In this document: positions 22,179-32,538 of the stretch, piece after piece
Layout of the letters: each line of letters starts with the position of its first letter
Numbering within the stretch: position 1 is the stretch's first letter
Assembly (NCBI GenBank): GCA_002778195.1
Contig: PCDI01000015.1
Location: 209,429-273,428, forward strand
Direction of reading: 5' to 3'
Source: Raffaelea ambrosiae
Lineage: Eukaryota; Ascomycota; Sordariomycetes; Ophiostomatales; Ophiostomataceae
DNA: 64,000 nt
Notes under the pieces: model-generated
What the model saw: the letters and a program-made list of their open reading frames with translations, nothing else
Database searches by the model: none
What the model was told of the DNA's origin: nothing
Position numbers and translations under genes: made by a program

Positions 22179-23321
22179 TTTCGCCCTCCTTTCTTCGTGC
22201 TCTTTGACAACATCTTCAACGTTGCAACGAGATGTGCCAGTCAGGGGCCACCACCGCGTGTTTCCTACTATGTACGACCAAGAATGGTCCCCGTCTCCGT
22301 GTTTGAGGAATCCGTGTTCGGTCGGCACCAGGCCCAAGAAAGGAAAGAAACCGTCGACGAGCTGAAGTCGTCCCGTTCTCGACAGATGTCTCCTGGCCCC
22401 AGTACGAGTACGAGAAGCCTCCTTTTTTTTTTCTTCGTCTTCTTCTCCTGTTCTTACATAGTAGGTTCTGTGTTCTTTTCTGCGCACTGACTCCCGGTCG
22501 AGACACCGGGCTGTTGCTGATCAACCTCTTGTTCTTCTATTTGCCTTTTTTTTCGGTTTCTATATACGGTGGGTGTTTCGTTCCATCCGTGTCAGGTTTG
22601 CCCCTAGCTGGCCGATCGGTAGCCCCCCCTCCCCTGTGTGCCGTGTATACCATGTATAAACAGAAAACAGCAAGGGCCGCACCTCCTAAAGCGCTCTAGG
22701 CCGTTTCGCGATGGCCTGTTTGGGGGACAGCCTGGTCCTTACACAATCTCGCGATGCACCGGCCTTTCCTCTTGTCGACGCCTTCTGTTCCATGCTGACC
22801 CCTCTATTGTCCGTGTTGCCCTTGTCTCGTCTGTGTGTTCGTTTTTTTTGTCCTTTTTTCTTCCTGCTGTGATCCACTGGGGGAAGGGGACGGGACGCCC
22901 GAGGAAGAAGCCCAAGAATAGCTCAGGACTAGACCACAAAGAGGACTCACGACAGACATATCGGGCCAAGAAACAGAAGATCGCAGAGAAAGTAACGAAA
23001 CATAAGACCTCCATTCTAGCGTTACAGAAAGCACATCGCAGACAAGAATAGAAACAAACAAAACTCCCCACAGCCGGTGTTTCGAACGATGGGGGAGGGG
23101 GGGGCGTCTCTAGCTCATGACCCGGACAGTCGCCCGGAAAGGGCTGCCTTTCAACGGCCAACTAGGGAGACGAGGTGGGCATCGCTCTTGCCGTATCTTT
23201 CATATTACGAGGTCTTCCATTCTACTATTAGACTTGGCAGCCAGGGCTGGAGTGACAAACGGCTGTCAACAACTGATTTTCGGCTAACAACGCTGGCAGA
23301 CAGCGTTGGCCGAAAACACAC

Positions 23322-23324
23322 GAA

Positions 23325-23357
<33 letters not shown>

Positions 23358-23390
23358 AAAAAATAAAAAATAAAAAATAATTGCGCGCTA
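23322..23390. repeat. (ATAAA)n microsatellite
   Basis: A run of ATAAA and ATAAAA units with few interruptions, inside the gene desert. Simple AT-rich satellite. Confidence 0.85.
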
Positions 23391-24248
23391 AATCTAGGAA
23401 CAACCCAACTTGCTTGCCCTAGGAGGGCGCATCGTGCGTTAACAACAATGCTGCTAAACTTTAAATCTTTGCCTTTCTAGGCTATTATTGTCTTTGTCAT
23501 CTACGTACGACAGATCGTGAAGGCCATGACAACCAACCGATGCGAACCATCGAGAGCGATGCACATGCCCATAGAAGACTAAGTATTGGGGTAGATATTT
23601 GTGTGTGAGAAAGACCGACTCTTGTCTAGTTGAAGGCCCATGCAATTCCTCCCATATTTTTGAGCTCACTCGACTCAATACCGTGATGAACATGCAGGAA
23701 AGTCCGAACGGCTGAAGAGGGCTGGAAAAGCGGCAAAGGTGCACTGCCTTGCTTTCTCATCACATTCAACACTGGCCAACACGCTTGGGCCGATTCTTTT
23801 GTCCAGGAGCCTGCAGGGGGAGGGGCGTATCACATTCTTTGTTTGGGTAGGGGAATAATACAGGTTTGTGCAAAGAGGGGGGGGGATAACAAGTGCAATA
23901 GTTTCGGGCAAAGCGTTACGTGCGAGCAAAAGACGACAATTGGCCTCCAATTTAGAGTTTCGCACGAAAGAAAGAGAACACAACCATAACACTTGAACTT
24001 AATTTTTCACGGCCTTTTTTCCATTCATCCCACAAACTCCTCACAATTCTCTTTCGCTATTTCCACTTCCTGCTTCACAATCAACATCGTCGTCTTCGTC
24101 GAGATATCAACTAATTTTTTTCTTTTTGATATTTCTTTTGAATAGCTGGTTCTTCGACGTCTCTCGTCTTTTGAGAGAGAGTTCACGCCGCGATTTCCAT
24201 TTCTCTCTCTCCCTCTCGCTCTCGCTCTCTCTCTAACTCGCACACACA

Positions 24249-25151
24249 ATGGGCGGTGTCTTCGCTTTCGGGACGGATCTCTGGGATCCCTCTCTCAGCT
24301 TCCAGACCAGCTGGTGTCTCCCGCCCTACGTCCTGGCCACCATCCGCGCCCTCTTCGCCCTCTACGTCTTTGTCGTCATCTTCGTCGTCATTGGCCTCGA
24401 CTGCAGCTCCAGCACGGCGCCCTTTGGCGGCTGCGCCGCCGCCCGCGACGAGTTCTCCTACTTCACCGTCCTGACCTACTGGGGCCTCGGCTTCTACTTT
24501 GCGTTCGCCGCCTGGCACACCTTTTGCTACGCCGCCAGCGTCTCGCGCGGCTCTCCGCTGCCGTACTGGCTCGCCCGCTGGCCGCGCCCGCTGCAGGCCC
24601 TCCACAGCCTCTTCTACTCCACCATCACCGTCTTCCCGCTCATCGTCACCATCGTGTACTGGGGCCGCCTGTATTCGGGCACCTGGTTCACCAACCGCTT
24701 CGACGCCTGGCGCAACCTCTCCGAGCACGCCCTCAACACCGCCTTTGCCGTCTTTGAGATCGTCGTCCCGCGCACCGAGCCCCAGCCGTTCCTCCACCTG
24801 CTGTGGCTCATCGTCCTGCTGGCGCTGTACCTGGCGCTGGCCTACATCACGCGCGCCACCAAGGGCTTCTATGTCTACGACTTTCTCGACCCGACGGCGC
24901 AAAAGAAGCCCGCGCTCGTGGCGGCGTACGTCTTTGGCATCGCCGTCGCCTGCGTGCTGGTGTTTACCATTGTGCGCTCGATCATCTTTTTGCGGCAGTG
25001 GATCACCGAGACAAAGCTGGGCTGCAACGGCATGTTTGCCCACAGCCACCGGCAGCACACCGGCGATGGACAGCAGCAGCAGCAGCAGCAGCAGAAGGAG
25101 GAGGATCCCGAGATGGGCGGTGTGCCGCCGGCCAAGGTCGAGTCTGCATAA
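24249..25151 (+). CDS. FAR-17a/AIG1-like multipass membrane protein
   Basis: Single exon, 300 residues from an ATG preceded by a CT- and CA-rich leader. It has about six hydrophobic segments (residues 26-46, 72-92, 122-140, 182-205, 222-240, ending VFTIVRSIIFL) with Trp- and aromatic-rich loops, such as FQTSWCLPPYVLATIRALFA and LHSLFYSTITVFPLIVTIVYW. This matches the FAR-17a/AIG1 family. Animal members AIG1/ADTRP are threonine hydrolases of fatty-acid esters of hydroxy fatty acids; fungal roles are little studied. The short cytosolic tail carries a Gln run followed by acidic residues. A catalytic Thr and His pair is likely but cannot be assigned confidently from sequence alone. Confidence 0.85.
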   Translation: MGGVFAFGTDLWDPSLSFQTSWCLPPYVLATIRALFALYVFVVIFVVIGLDCSSSTAPFGGCAAARDEFSYFTVLTYWGLGFYFAFAAWHTFCYAASVSRGSPLPYWLARWPRPLQALHSLFYSTITVFPLIVTIVYWGRLYSGTWFTNRFDAWRNLSEHALNTAFAVFEIVVPRTEPQPFLHLLWLIVLLALYLALAYITRATKGFYVYDFLDPTAQKKPALVAAYVFGIAVACVLVFTIVRSIIFLRQWITETKLGCNGMFAHSHRQHTGDGQQQQQQQQKEEDPEMGGVPPAKVESA

Positions 25152-25706
25152 ATTTTTGGAAGGCGTAATTCGCTTGATGTTTTGGCGGTTCGCATGTTTG
25201 GACCGATCTGAATGGCTTTCTGGTAAAGCCATAATTGCGTTGGCTTGGCCTTTTGATTTTTTTTTTTAAATTCTTTAAATTTTCCTTTCGTTTTCCTTCA
25301 TGGTGTTGAGTTGTCTCTTGGTTTGCCATTTATGTATTTCCCCAGATGGACCATAGTCATAGTTTGCTTGTTAGCGAGGGCAACCATATATACCCACGGC
25401 GTGAAAGTTGCCAGCTTCCCATCTATTTTTCGAAAATATCGTAGGGTCCTCTTCTAGAATCCCCATACTTCTCGTTCTATCCTAGAGATAAAATGTGAAT
25501 TACATGCCTGAAAAGGTGAAAAATATTATACAAGTCCTGGGTGTATGCGTCCATAACAAGGCCATGAAATCAACGCCCATCATATATGCCCAATATGTTG
25601 TTACATATTTGTTTTCGTAATTCTTTGTTTTTTTCTGTTTTTGTTCTTATTTTCGTTCGTTCTCTCTTTCTTTGGGCCTTCATTCCTTGTTTCTTCTTTC
25701 TCCCTC
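25152..25706. other. Convergent 3' spacer
   Basis: AT-rich region between the FAR-17a gene and GUP1, which end towards each other. It contains T runs near 25258-25270 and AATAAA-like words on the minus strand. No gene seen. Confidence 0.4.
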
Positions 25707-27902
25707 TTAGCATTTCAGGGAAATGCCCCTCCGCAGTTCCGTCTGCCGGATCTCGAACATGATCTGGATGCCCACGAAGAGACCTCCACAGGCCGAGAAA
25801 AAGAATATCACACCCGACCACTCGTGCAGGATGCCGTGGATAATGCTCTCAAAGCCATCCAGCCCGACAGCAAACCCTACCAGGTTTGCGCTCATCATCA
25901 TCAGCACGTTGGCCACCGCCCCCACACAGCACAGCATCCGGTACGCCGTCGGCCGGCTGGCCCACTTGCGCGCCGGAAACAGGTAGGTTGCCAGCACCTC
26001 GGGGATGAAAAACAGCACCACCAGCCAGCCCCAGATAAGCAGCCGCAGCTGGATGTCGTGCCATAGGGCCACAAAGGTAAAGGTGAGCATGTATGTCAGC
26101 AGCGAGCGTGCCGTGCCCAGCCACGTGCGGAAGTTGGAGCCGCCCAGCGGAATCCAAATGTACCGCACCAGCCAGCGATTGTACGACCGGTGCCACCCCC
26201 GCCAAAACGACAGCGTGCTGTAGTTGTTGCTCACGCAGCGCAGCATGTTCTCTGGCGGGTCGATGCCGTCCAGCAGCGCCCACAGCCGGAACAGGCGGAA
26301 CGGCAGCAGCAGTTTCAGCCAGATCAGGTGCAGGTTGAAGTACGACAGCATCGCCAGCTGTGCTGGCGTGTACGAGCTCCAGTCTGGCGACGACTGCGAG
26401 ATCGCCCACACATAGTCGTAGTGCAGAACCACCTCCATCGCCAGCAGACACAGCACAAACCGCACGCCGTACAGCAGCGTCCGTCGGCCTTCGATAGAGG
26501 TCGCCCGGTACCGCGATTGGCTGATGAAGTCGTTAAACGTGATGATGGGCCCCGTCAGGTACAGCGGCGCGTACACTGCATAGGCCATGTAGTTGCGGAA
26601 GGTGAAATCCTCTGGCTGCGCCGGGATCGAGACGCGATCCCGCTCGGACAGATGCGCAGGGTCTAGTTGCTTCTTCTTGTGGGCGTCAGTTCTACCCGGT
26701 TTCTAACCTTTCTGCTGGGGGAAGGGGCGATCTGTATATGTATCCATACCTCAATGGCATTCACACGACTGCCGTGGCTCCAGTAGCGGTCCAGGTTGAA
26801 GCTGATCAGACGCAGCACGGTCAGATTGAACAAAATCTCCCACCGCGGCATCACACCGCCAAAGTCGTCCAGTAGTTGGCCGTAGTGGACCAAGAGCAGG
26901 TCCGAGCCGTCCTCCTGGCTGAGGTTTGTAATGGTTTCGGAAGGGGGCAGTTGCCAGGATCCGGTTGTCACCAACGAGGCTACATTGGCCAGCTTATAGC
27001 CGTCGCAGAGCTCGTTGGCAAACAACGTGGCAATGTTGAACACCCAGGTCGCCACGGGCACATAGCGTCGCGGCAGTCGGGTGGCCAAGCTGTAGTTCAT
27101 CCAGAGGATCAGCAGAACCTTGACAGCGGAGACGCCGTGCAGAGCCACCAGAAACACAAAGGCAAACACGTAGTCGAACGAGAGCCGCTGCTCGAGGCGC
27201 GCGTCCGCCTGGTCGGGTATCGGTGTGGATTTTGCAGCAAGCTTCGAGGACAGCGACGGTGGGTGGGATGGGTTCGAGCTTCCGTCAATGGGAAAGAAGG
27301 CGTTCCAGGCTTTGCGCAACAGGGGGTGGAAGACGAGGAGGAGGGCCATGTAAGGCAGGTTTTCGCGAAAGGTGCCGTATTGCGAATCGGAGACATCCTA
27401 TGGAGAGAGACGTTGTCAGCGCGTCCGCCAGAGAAGAGAGACGGAGGCGAGAGGAAAGGCGGCCTACAATCATGCGACCAGGAATCCAACCTGGTGAAAG
27501 TTCGTCTTTGAATTTCTCATAACGGGGATCAGTCGCTATGGGTTGTCAGCATGCGCAGGCCAGTTCGCAGAAACAGTCCCCCAAGACCAGGGTCCATCAC
27601 ATACGTCTGGACACCTCGTATGCCACCCGGAACATCTGCGGCACCGTGAACACGAAGACGACGGCATAGAGATAGAACTCGGGCGTCCTCCACTTGGAAG
27701 GCTCGGCCCGCTTCGCGATGCTGGGGGCGTCCGGCCGTGATGGCCGGTCTGAGCTGGATTTGCGGCCATTTGGAGGCGCCAATGACGACCCGTTGCTCTT
27801 GTTGCCGGCCGAGGGTGTGTACGGCACCGTCGAGGGCGTGGTGAAGCGGGTGTCGAGGGTATCGACGTCGTAGACGCTGCGAAGGAACTCGAGCGGCGCC
27901 AT
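25707..27902 (-). CDS. GUP1: Gup1 membrane-bound O-acyltransferase (MBOAT)
   Basis: Four exons: 27902-27605, 27535-27468, 27397-26750, and about 26675-25707, all in frame, giving about 660 residues. Gup1 is an ER protein that remodels the lipid moiety of GPI anchors; it was first found through glycerol uptake. Seen here are the motif KFKDELSPGWIPGRMI, LCDGYKLANV, an E(x)LLVHYGQLL-like stretch, LSERDRVSIP, YAPLYLTGPIITFNDFI, and the MBOAT histidine in VALWHDIQLRLLIWG near the C terminus. About ten membrane segments. The last acceptor is uncertain: CAAG at 26676 gives a 74-nt intron like the others, while TTAG at 26703 would add nine residues but leave a 47-nt intron. Confidence 0.93.
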
Positions 27903-28994
27903 GTCCAAATGTCCAGAAGAGGAGGCCACGAAGAGGCCAAAAGGGGACAAAGAAACGGGCGAGCGTGAACACTGGAGAGAACAAAAGAGACCAGAAAAGC
28001 GTCGCTCAGCTATACATAGTGCTTTATCTCCCTCTGTGTCGATCTGTGTCGAGGCAGGCTGACGAAAACAACTTGCGTGGCCGGGTGCAGAGAGATACGA
28101 GGTCGCTGTCGCAAGAAAAAGATACGTCACGCGCTGAAGACACGGTACCATTATTAGCAAGTCTCCTATTATCACGCTGCTGCGCCTGGAATTAATCTAC
28201 GCCTAGGAAAAAATCCAAGGGTCGAGGTCCCTTCCCCACCCAATCATACAGCCACTAATTTCGTAGCTTTTACGACTTCTTCCCCTGAAAATTTTAGTGG
28301 GGCGGCAGAGCTTAGTGTCGGGCCAGACATGCGTATGCCCAGGGCCCAGCTCGGCTGTTGGCCGCATAGCGCCTCCCATACTCTGCTGCAGACGGACGCC
28401 GGCACACGGGGCGGAAGCCTTTATGGCCGAGACGAGTTTTTTCCAACACCCTTTGACACCCTTTTTTGTGCTACCATGAAAATCTTGTTTTCCTGCTGCC
28501 TTGCTGTAGTTTTCCTGCTGTTTCTCTACTGTTATGATTGGCCACGTTTCAGCGTCGGTCACTATTACAAGCACCTAGAATAGAAGGCAGCATGTGCGAC
28601 CCTGCTCTTTCCTAATGCAGTTTCTAATTGAAACCTCGGCGCCTCGCATTCATGCCATGTGTCGCCCAATGGCGGAAGCAGGTTTCGTGACTCGCAGAAT
28701 CAAACCGAGCCAGATCAACAAAGATGCCATCATCCCTCAATGCAAGGTTGCCTGCTCGTGGCGGCGCATACCGGCTGATGTTTGGTCGGCGACAAGGCCG
28801 TATGGGATGGAGGCGCTGCAAAGCCAATCCTGAAACTTAGGCCTGCATGGCCAGCCTTGGGGTTAATCTGTGTATTGGGCGGGTATTTAAGAACAAGCAG
28901 AGCTCGGCTTGCAAACTCCAAGCCCGAACTCTTCATTGTCCACCATCGACTGGTGAATGCAACCACGACTGCTGCACCGCTTGCAATTTTCGTC
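27903..28994. other. Intergenic region between GUP1 and the phosphotransferase remnant
   Basis: Holds the GUP1 promoter (minus, first 300 bases) and the upstream side of the plus-strand remnant. A TATTTAA element at 28884-28890 precedes the remnant ATG by about 105 bp, a plausible relic TATA box. No other gene. Confidence 0.4.
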
Positions 28995-30316
28995 ATGCCT
29001 GAGCAAACGACGCCGGCCGTCGGCAGCGACTCGTGGGTGGGTGCTGAGATGCATGGAGGTGAACTACATACGCGGACAACCACTTTCTTTGCTTCTGTTG
29101 AGTGGGATGTCCTCGCCGATCTCGCCTCCCAAGAAGCGTGGTGGCATGGCCTGCCACTACCACGACAAATTCTCCCTTAGCCACTTCAATATGGCACGGC
29201 GTATTGACTTCTCGGATGGCGCAAGCTGGATGGCCCGTGTCGGTCTGCCAATGGACGAGAACTCTGCAGGCCGAGAAAAGCTGAAGGGTGCAAAGACCAT
29301 GGAGATCGAAGTTGCCTCCATCGGTATGCAAATCCACGGCTAGTTCACAATTTCTGCTGACCATAGAAACAGAGCCAAAACGTCTATTCCTGTGCCCGAG
29401 GTCTTTGCCTACAACATCTTGCCCAAAAATGAGATTGGCGCCCCCTATATCTTGATGGAGTACATCCATGGCAACAACGCTCGTGATCTCTGTGAAGCCA
29501 AATCTTGCGAGCCGGGCACGTTCGGCAACGAAGAGCAAGATGCCAAGTTCCGGACCCAGATGGCCAAGATCCAGGCAACCGTCGCCTCCTTTCGGTTCCC
29601 GAAGATCGGCAGTCTCTATTATAACGAAGAGGCTGACGAGTTTTACATTGGACCCGAGTTGCAAACGGGAAAGGGGCCTCGGGTGTCTGCCACGGAGTAC
29701 CATGACGCCTTGACCCATCTCCTCTATGCAGCTGTTCCACAGAATGACGGCGATAGCAACAACGACAGCGCCAGTTCCAGTTCCACTTCCAGCTACTTTG
29801 TCGATCACGTAGGTGTTCGGGGCAGGGTTTCATTCGCGTTGCCGTCAATTCTCAACCACTTGATGCGCATCTACGGTGAGAAGACGACAGGACCATTCCG
29901 GCTGGTAAACCGCGATTTCGAGCCTCACAATGTCCTCGTCAATGATGACATTCGATATCACGGGCGTGATAAATTTCGGCGGGGTGATGGCTGCACCCAT
30001 CGAGGTAGTGGCTCAGTGTCCTGCGTCGGCAGGACTTGACCTGGAGCCCCCAATGTCTGTTCCAAAGAGCCGTTCTGCTGCAGAGCGGGTGAAAGACACG
30101 ATACCCCGACACATGCCTACAAAGAACTGTTGCGCAAAGTGGCGTCCGAAAGCGGTAACTACAGGCACTGGTGGGATTGCCGAGCGGCTCGGGACACTAC
30201 CCTCCAGTATCTACCATGGAATGAACAGGTATGAAAGCCACCAGAGCTTTGTAAATGACAAGTGGTTTATATCGTGTCTGAAGCTACTGGCCGTGGTAGT
30301 TTCCGTTGAAACCTAA
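28995..30316 (+). pseudogene. Broken aminoglycoside-phosphotransferase-fold kinase gene
   Basis: Fragments in different frames align in order to fungal APH-family small-molecule kinases: EWDVLADLA, then FNMARRIDFSDGASWMARV, then SIPVPEVFAYNI and YILMEYIHG, then FRLVNRDFEPHNVLVNDD, then GVINFGGVMAAPIEVVAQ. The Brenner motif keeps its Asp, but the metal-binding Asp of the usual V-I-D-F is Asn here. One extra base near 29130 (in CCC), one near 29950 and a further shift near 30110 break the reading frame. A plausible intron lies at 29325-29374. At least three separate lesions argue for a pseudogene rather than sequencing noise. Functional APH relatives phosphorylate choline, sugars or unknown metabolites in fungi; what this copy once acted on is unknown. 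Confidence 0.8.
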
Positions 30317-32240
30317 TAGATGGATATGTTGAATAGGTAAGCGGTTGGATACAAGTGATCCCAATTGTCACCTGTGCGCAGCGGGGTTTTGAAATAAGCA
30401 TTATCTCACATCACTCATTTTGGTAGCAGTAATTTGGTGGCCATTTGATTGATTATTTTACTGTACATTCATTCCAGCTTTGTATACATTTATTCATACC
30501 AAAAATCAAATAAAAAATTTACGAACAAAAGCAAAGTAGTTATTAAACCTGATAATCTCAGAAACTAAAAACCAATATTTCCATAATGCACTGTCCTCAA
30601 AGGTACAAACACTCATTTCGTGATGAGAGCACCACACTTGGAGCATTCGACCTTGTAGGTGAGCCGAGACATGTGGTGAGCAGCGACAATCGATTCGTTT
30701 GTGGCACTCATGGCACAGGTGCTGGAAGTTTGCTTCTGTGGGGGATCACAGACAATCAACAATTGGAAGAAGTTGTCAAGATGTCCTTCTTTGGAAGATG
30801 GGAGTGAACGGGATCTGCCGTGGTTTGGTAGGTTTGAAGTAGACGATGGGGGAAGTTGCGAATAGGGTGAACAAAGAAGGCAGTCCTGCACAGACTGATG
30901 GAAAGATATCTTTGTAAACGACAAACCGTGCTCTGCGATCCAGGCTTTGAAATATGCCGCCAATAAGCAAAAGAACACGATCAAACCTATATACATATGC
31001 TGGCCAAATCGGTACCATGAAGTCGGCGTCTGCCCGCACATGAGCCAGAGACAGTGCATCGGCGTCCAACTGAGCCGACTTTGAAGCTCCGGATATACGT
31101 ATACTAAGACGACGATGCCTAGGATTGATCAAACGAGACTATTCTACTTTCAGGCTTGAGTTGGTTCTAGACAACGATAACATCCAAGACGTTACTTCTA
31201 TAGCCACTCGTGGTCGCCAGATATTATTGCCCGTCAGGCGTTAACAACGTCATATCGTCGCTAATTTTACCCACCATTGCCATGAACAACCCCTTTTGGC
31301 ACAAGAAGGAAGCAGCCGGGTCTTGCGTAATACTTTGTAGAAGGGGCTTGTGACAAAACGCTTCAAATGCAACCGAGCCTGTATCAAGCAAGACCTTATA
31401 TATAGCAGAGGCGAATGGTTTAGGTAAGAATATGCAGAACCAGGCACAGACGAAAAAAACCCTTTCTGTTTTCAACACAAAGATCGGGCGAACACTTTTT
31501 CCTCATTTAACTGATACAGTTGTGGAGTTTTTAACACCAACCTCTTACCATAGCCCCCTTATTTGAGGTATGTTTCTCTACTTTCGCGCATAGTCCGGAA
31601 CATTCACAGTTTGGGCTTCAAAACCGCGTCTTCAAACTAATCATGTCACAGGAACGAGCTAGTTTCCCGAAACAACAGCTTAGTCAAGGGCAAAAGATGA
31701 ACTGTTGTTGGACGCAACAAATAAAGGAAACCGATGTTAACTAAATCGGGCTGGCAGGACCGTCCGGGTGTGAAGTCAATCAATTACGTCAATTCACCCC
31801 AATCTCATCTTGCTAATGTGAGGTATGGAATTGCGGAGTGTAAAAGTGCGATTGGACAACACGGAGAGGCGTACAGTTTACGAGACAGGGGCTTGGCGAT
31901 TTACATTGCTTTATAATTGGAATCTCGGACACAGTTCAATACTTTGAAACAGCTATCTCGCTCATTGGAAGTTCAAGAAAAATAATATCAAAACTATAAA
32001 CAAAACATTGGGTAAACACAAAGGGTTAGAAAGATTCAAGTCTCTCCGGTGGTATCAGTTTTTTGGCGTTGTATGTTTTGTGTGAAAAAAAACCACAACG
32101 TAGAATAAGTTGAAATAAGAATGGGGAGGTTGGAAGAAGTGAAAGCCAAAAGAAAAGATATAAAGGAAATAATAGGGAGACAGGCGTCATCCAAGAATGA
32201 GAGTGAATGTGCCTTTGTGAGGAATTCAAGAGACGAAGTT

Positions 32241-32274
<34 letters not shown>

Positions 32275-32538
32275 CGAAGGCCAACGAATATGGCCTGAGA
32301 TCAAGAAATTGTGGCTGAAAAGCACTCGCATCTAACCGAACTCCGCTGCTGGGAGCTTGGCTGATAATCAAAAAAAAAAGGAAAAAAAAAAAAGAAAATC
32401 CCCAGAAAGAAAAAAATTGACAAAGTAGAAGCAAACAGGAAATGGACTATTAGGTATTTTTCTTTTAAAAAATTCTTGAAAAATTTCCTCCGTTCTCCTT
32501 AATTTTACTCATCCCAAAAATGTGATCAAACCTGACGA
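30317..32538. other. AT-rich gene-poor segment
   Basis: About 2.2 kb, clearly more AT-rich than the flanking genes, with a GA microsatellite near 32239-32272 and A runs near 32370-32390. Minus-strand frame 30613-31059 ends CSKCGALITK with a CxxC pair but resembles no family I know. No transposon signature, terminal repeats or target-site duplication was seen, though decayed repeat DNA is possible. Confidence 0.4.
32239..32272. repeat. (GA)n microsatellite
   Basis: GAGAGA run interrupted once by GAAAGAGA, within the AT-rich segment. Confidence 0.8.

Larger units (their letters stand above)
17967..24248. other. 6.3-kb gene-free intergenic region
   Basis: No frame here has family resemblance; the longest are low-complexity Arg/Gly or Ser/Leu translations of purine or pyrimidine tracts. 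The left part (18.3-19.3 kb) is GA-rich on the plus strand, so it is CT-rich for the minus gene ending its promoter here. The right part (23.95-24.25 kb) is CT-rich on plus, before the FAR-17a gene. Between them lie a minisatellite, an ATAAA array, several G11-12 runs and many TAC..GTA motif copies. It may hide non-coding RNAs or very distant regulatory elements; nothing specific can be shown. Confidence 0.55.

Noticed and set aside
24183..25232. A 349-codon minus-strand frame opposite the FAR-17a gene
   Set aside because: Antisense shadow of a GC-rich coding region; Val/Gly/Arg-rich with no homology, while the plus strand matches a known family.
30317..32538. Possible transposon in the AT-rich segment
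   Set aside because: No terminal repeats, transposase or reverse-transcriptase motifs, or target-site duplication were seen.
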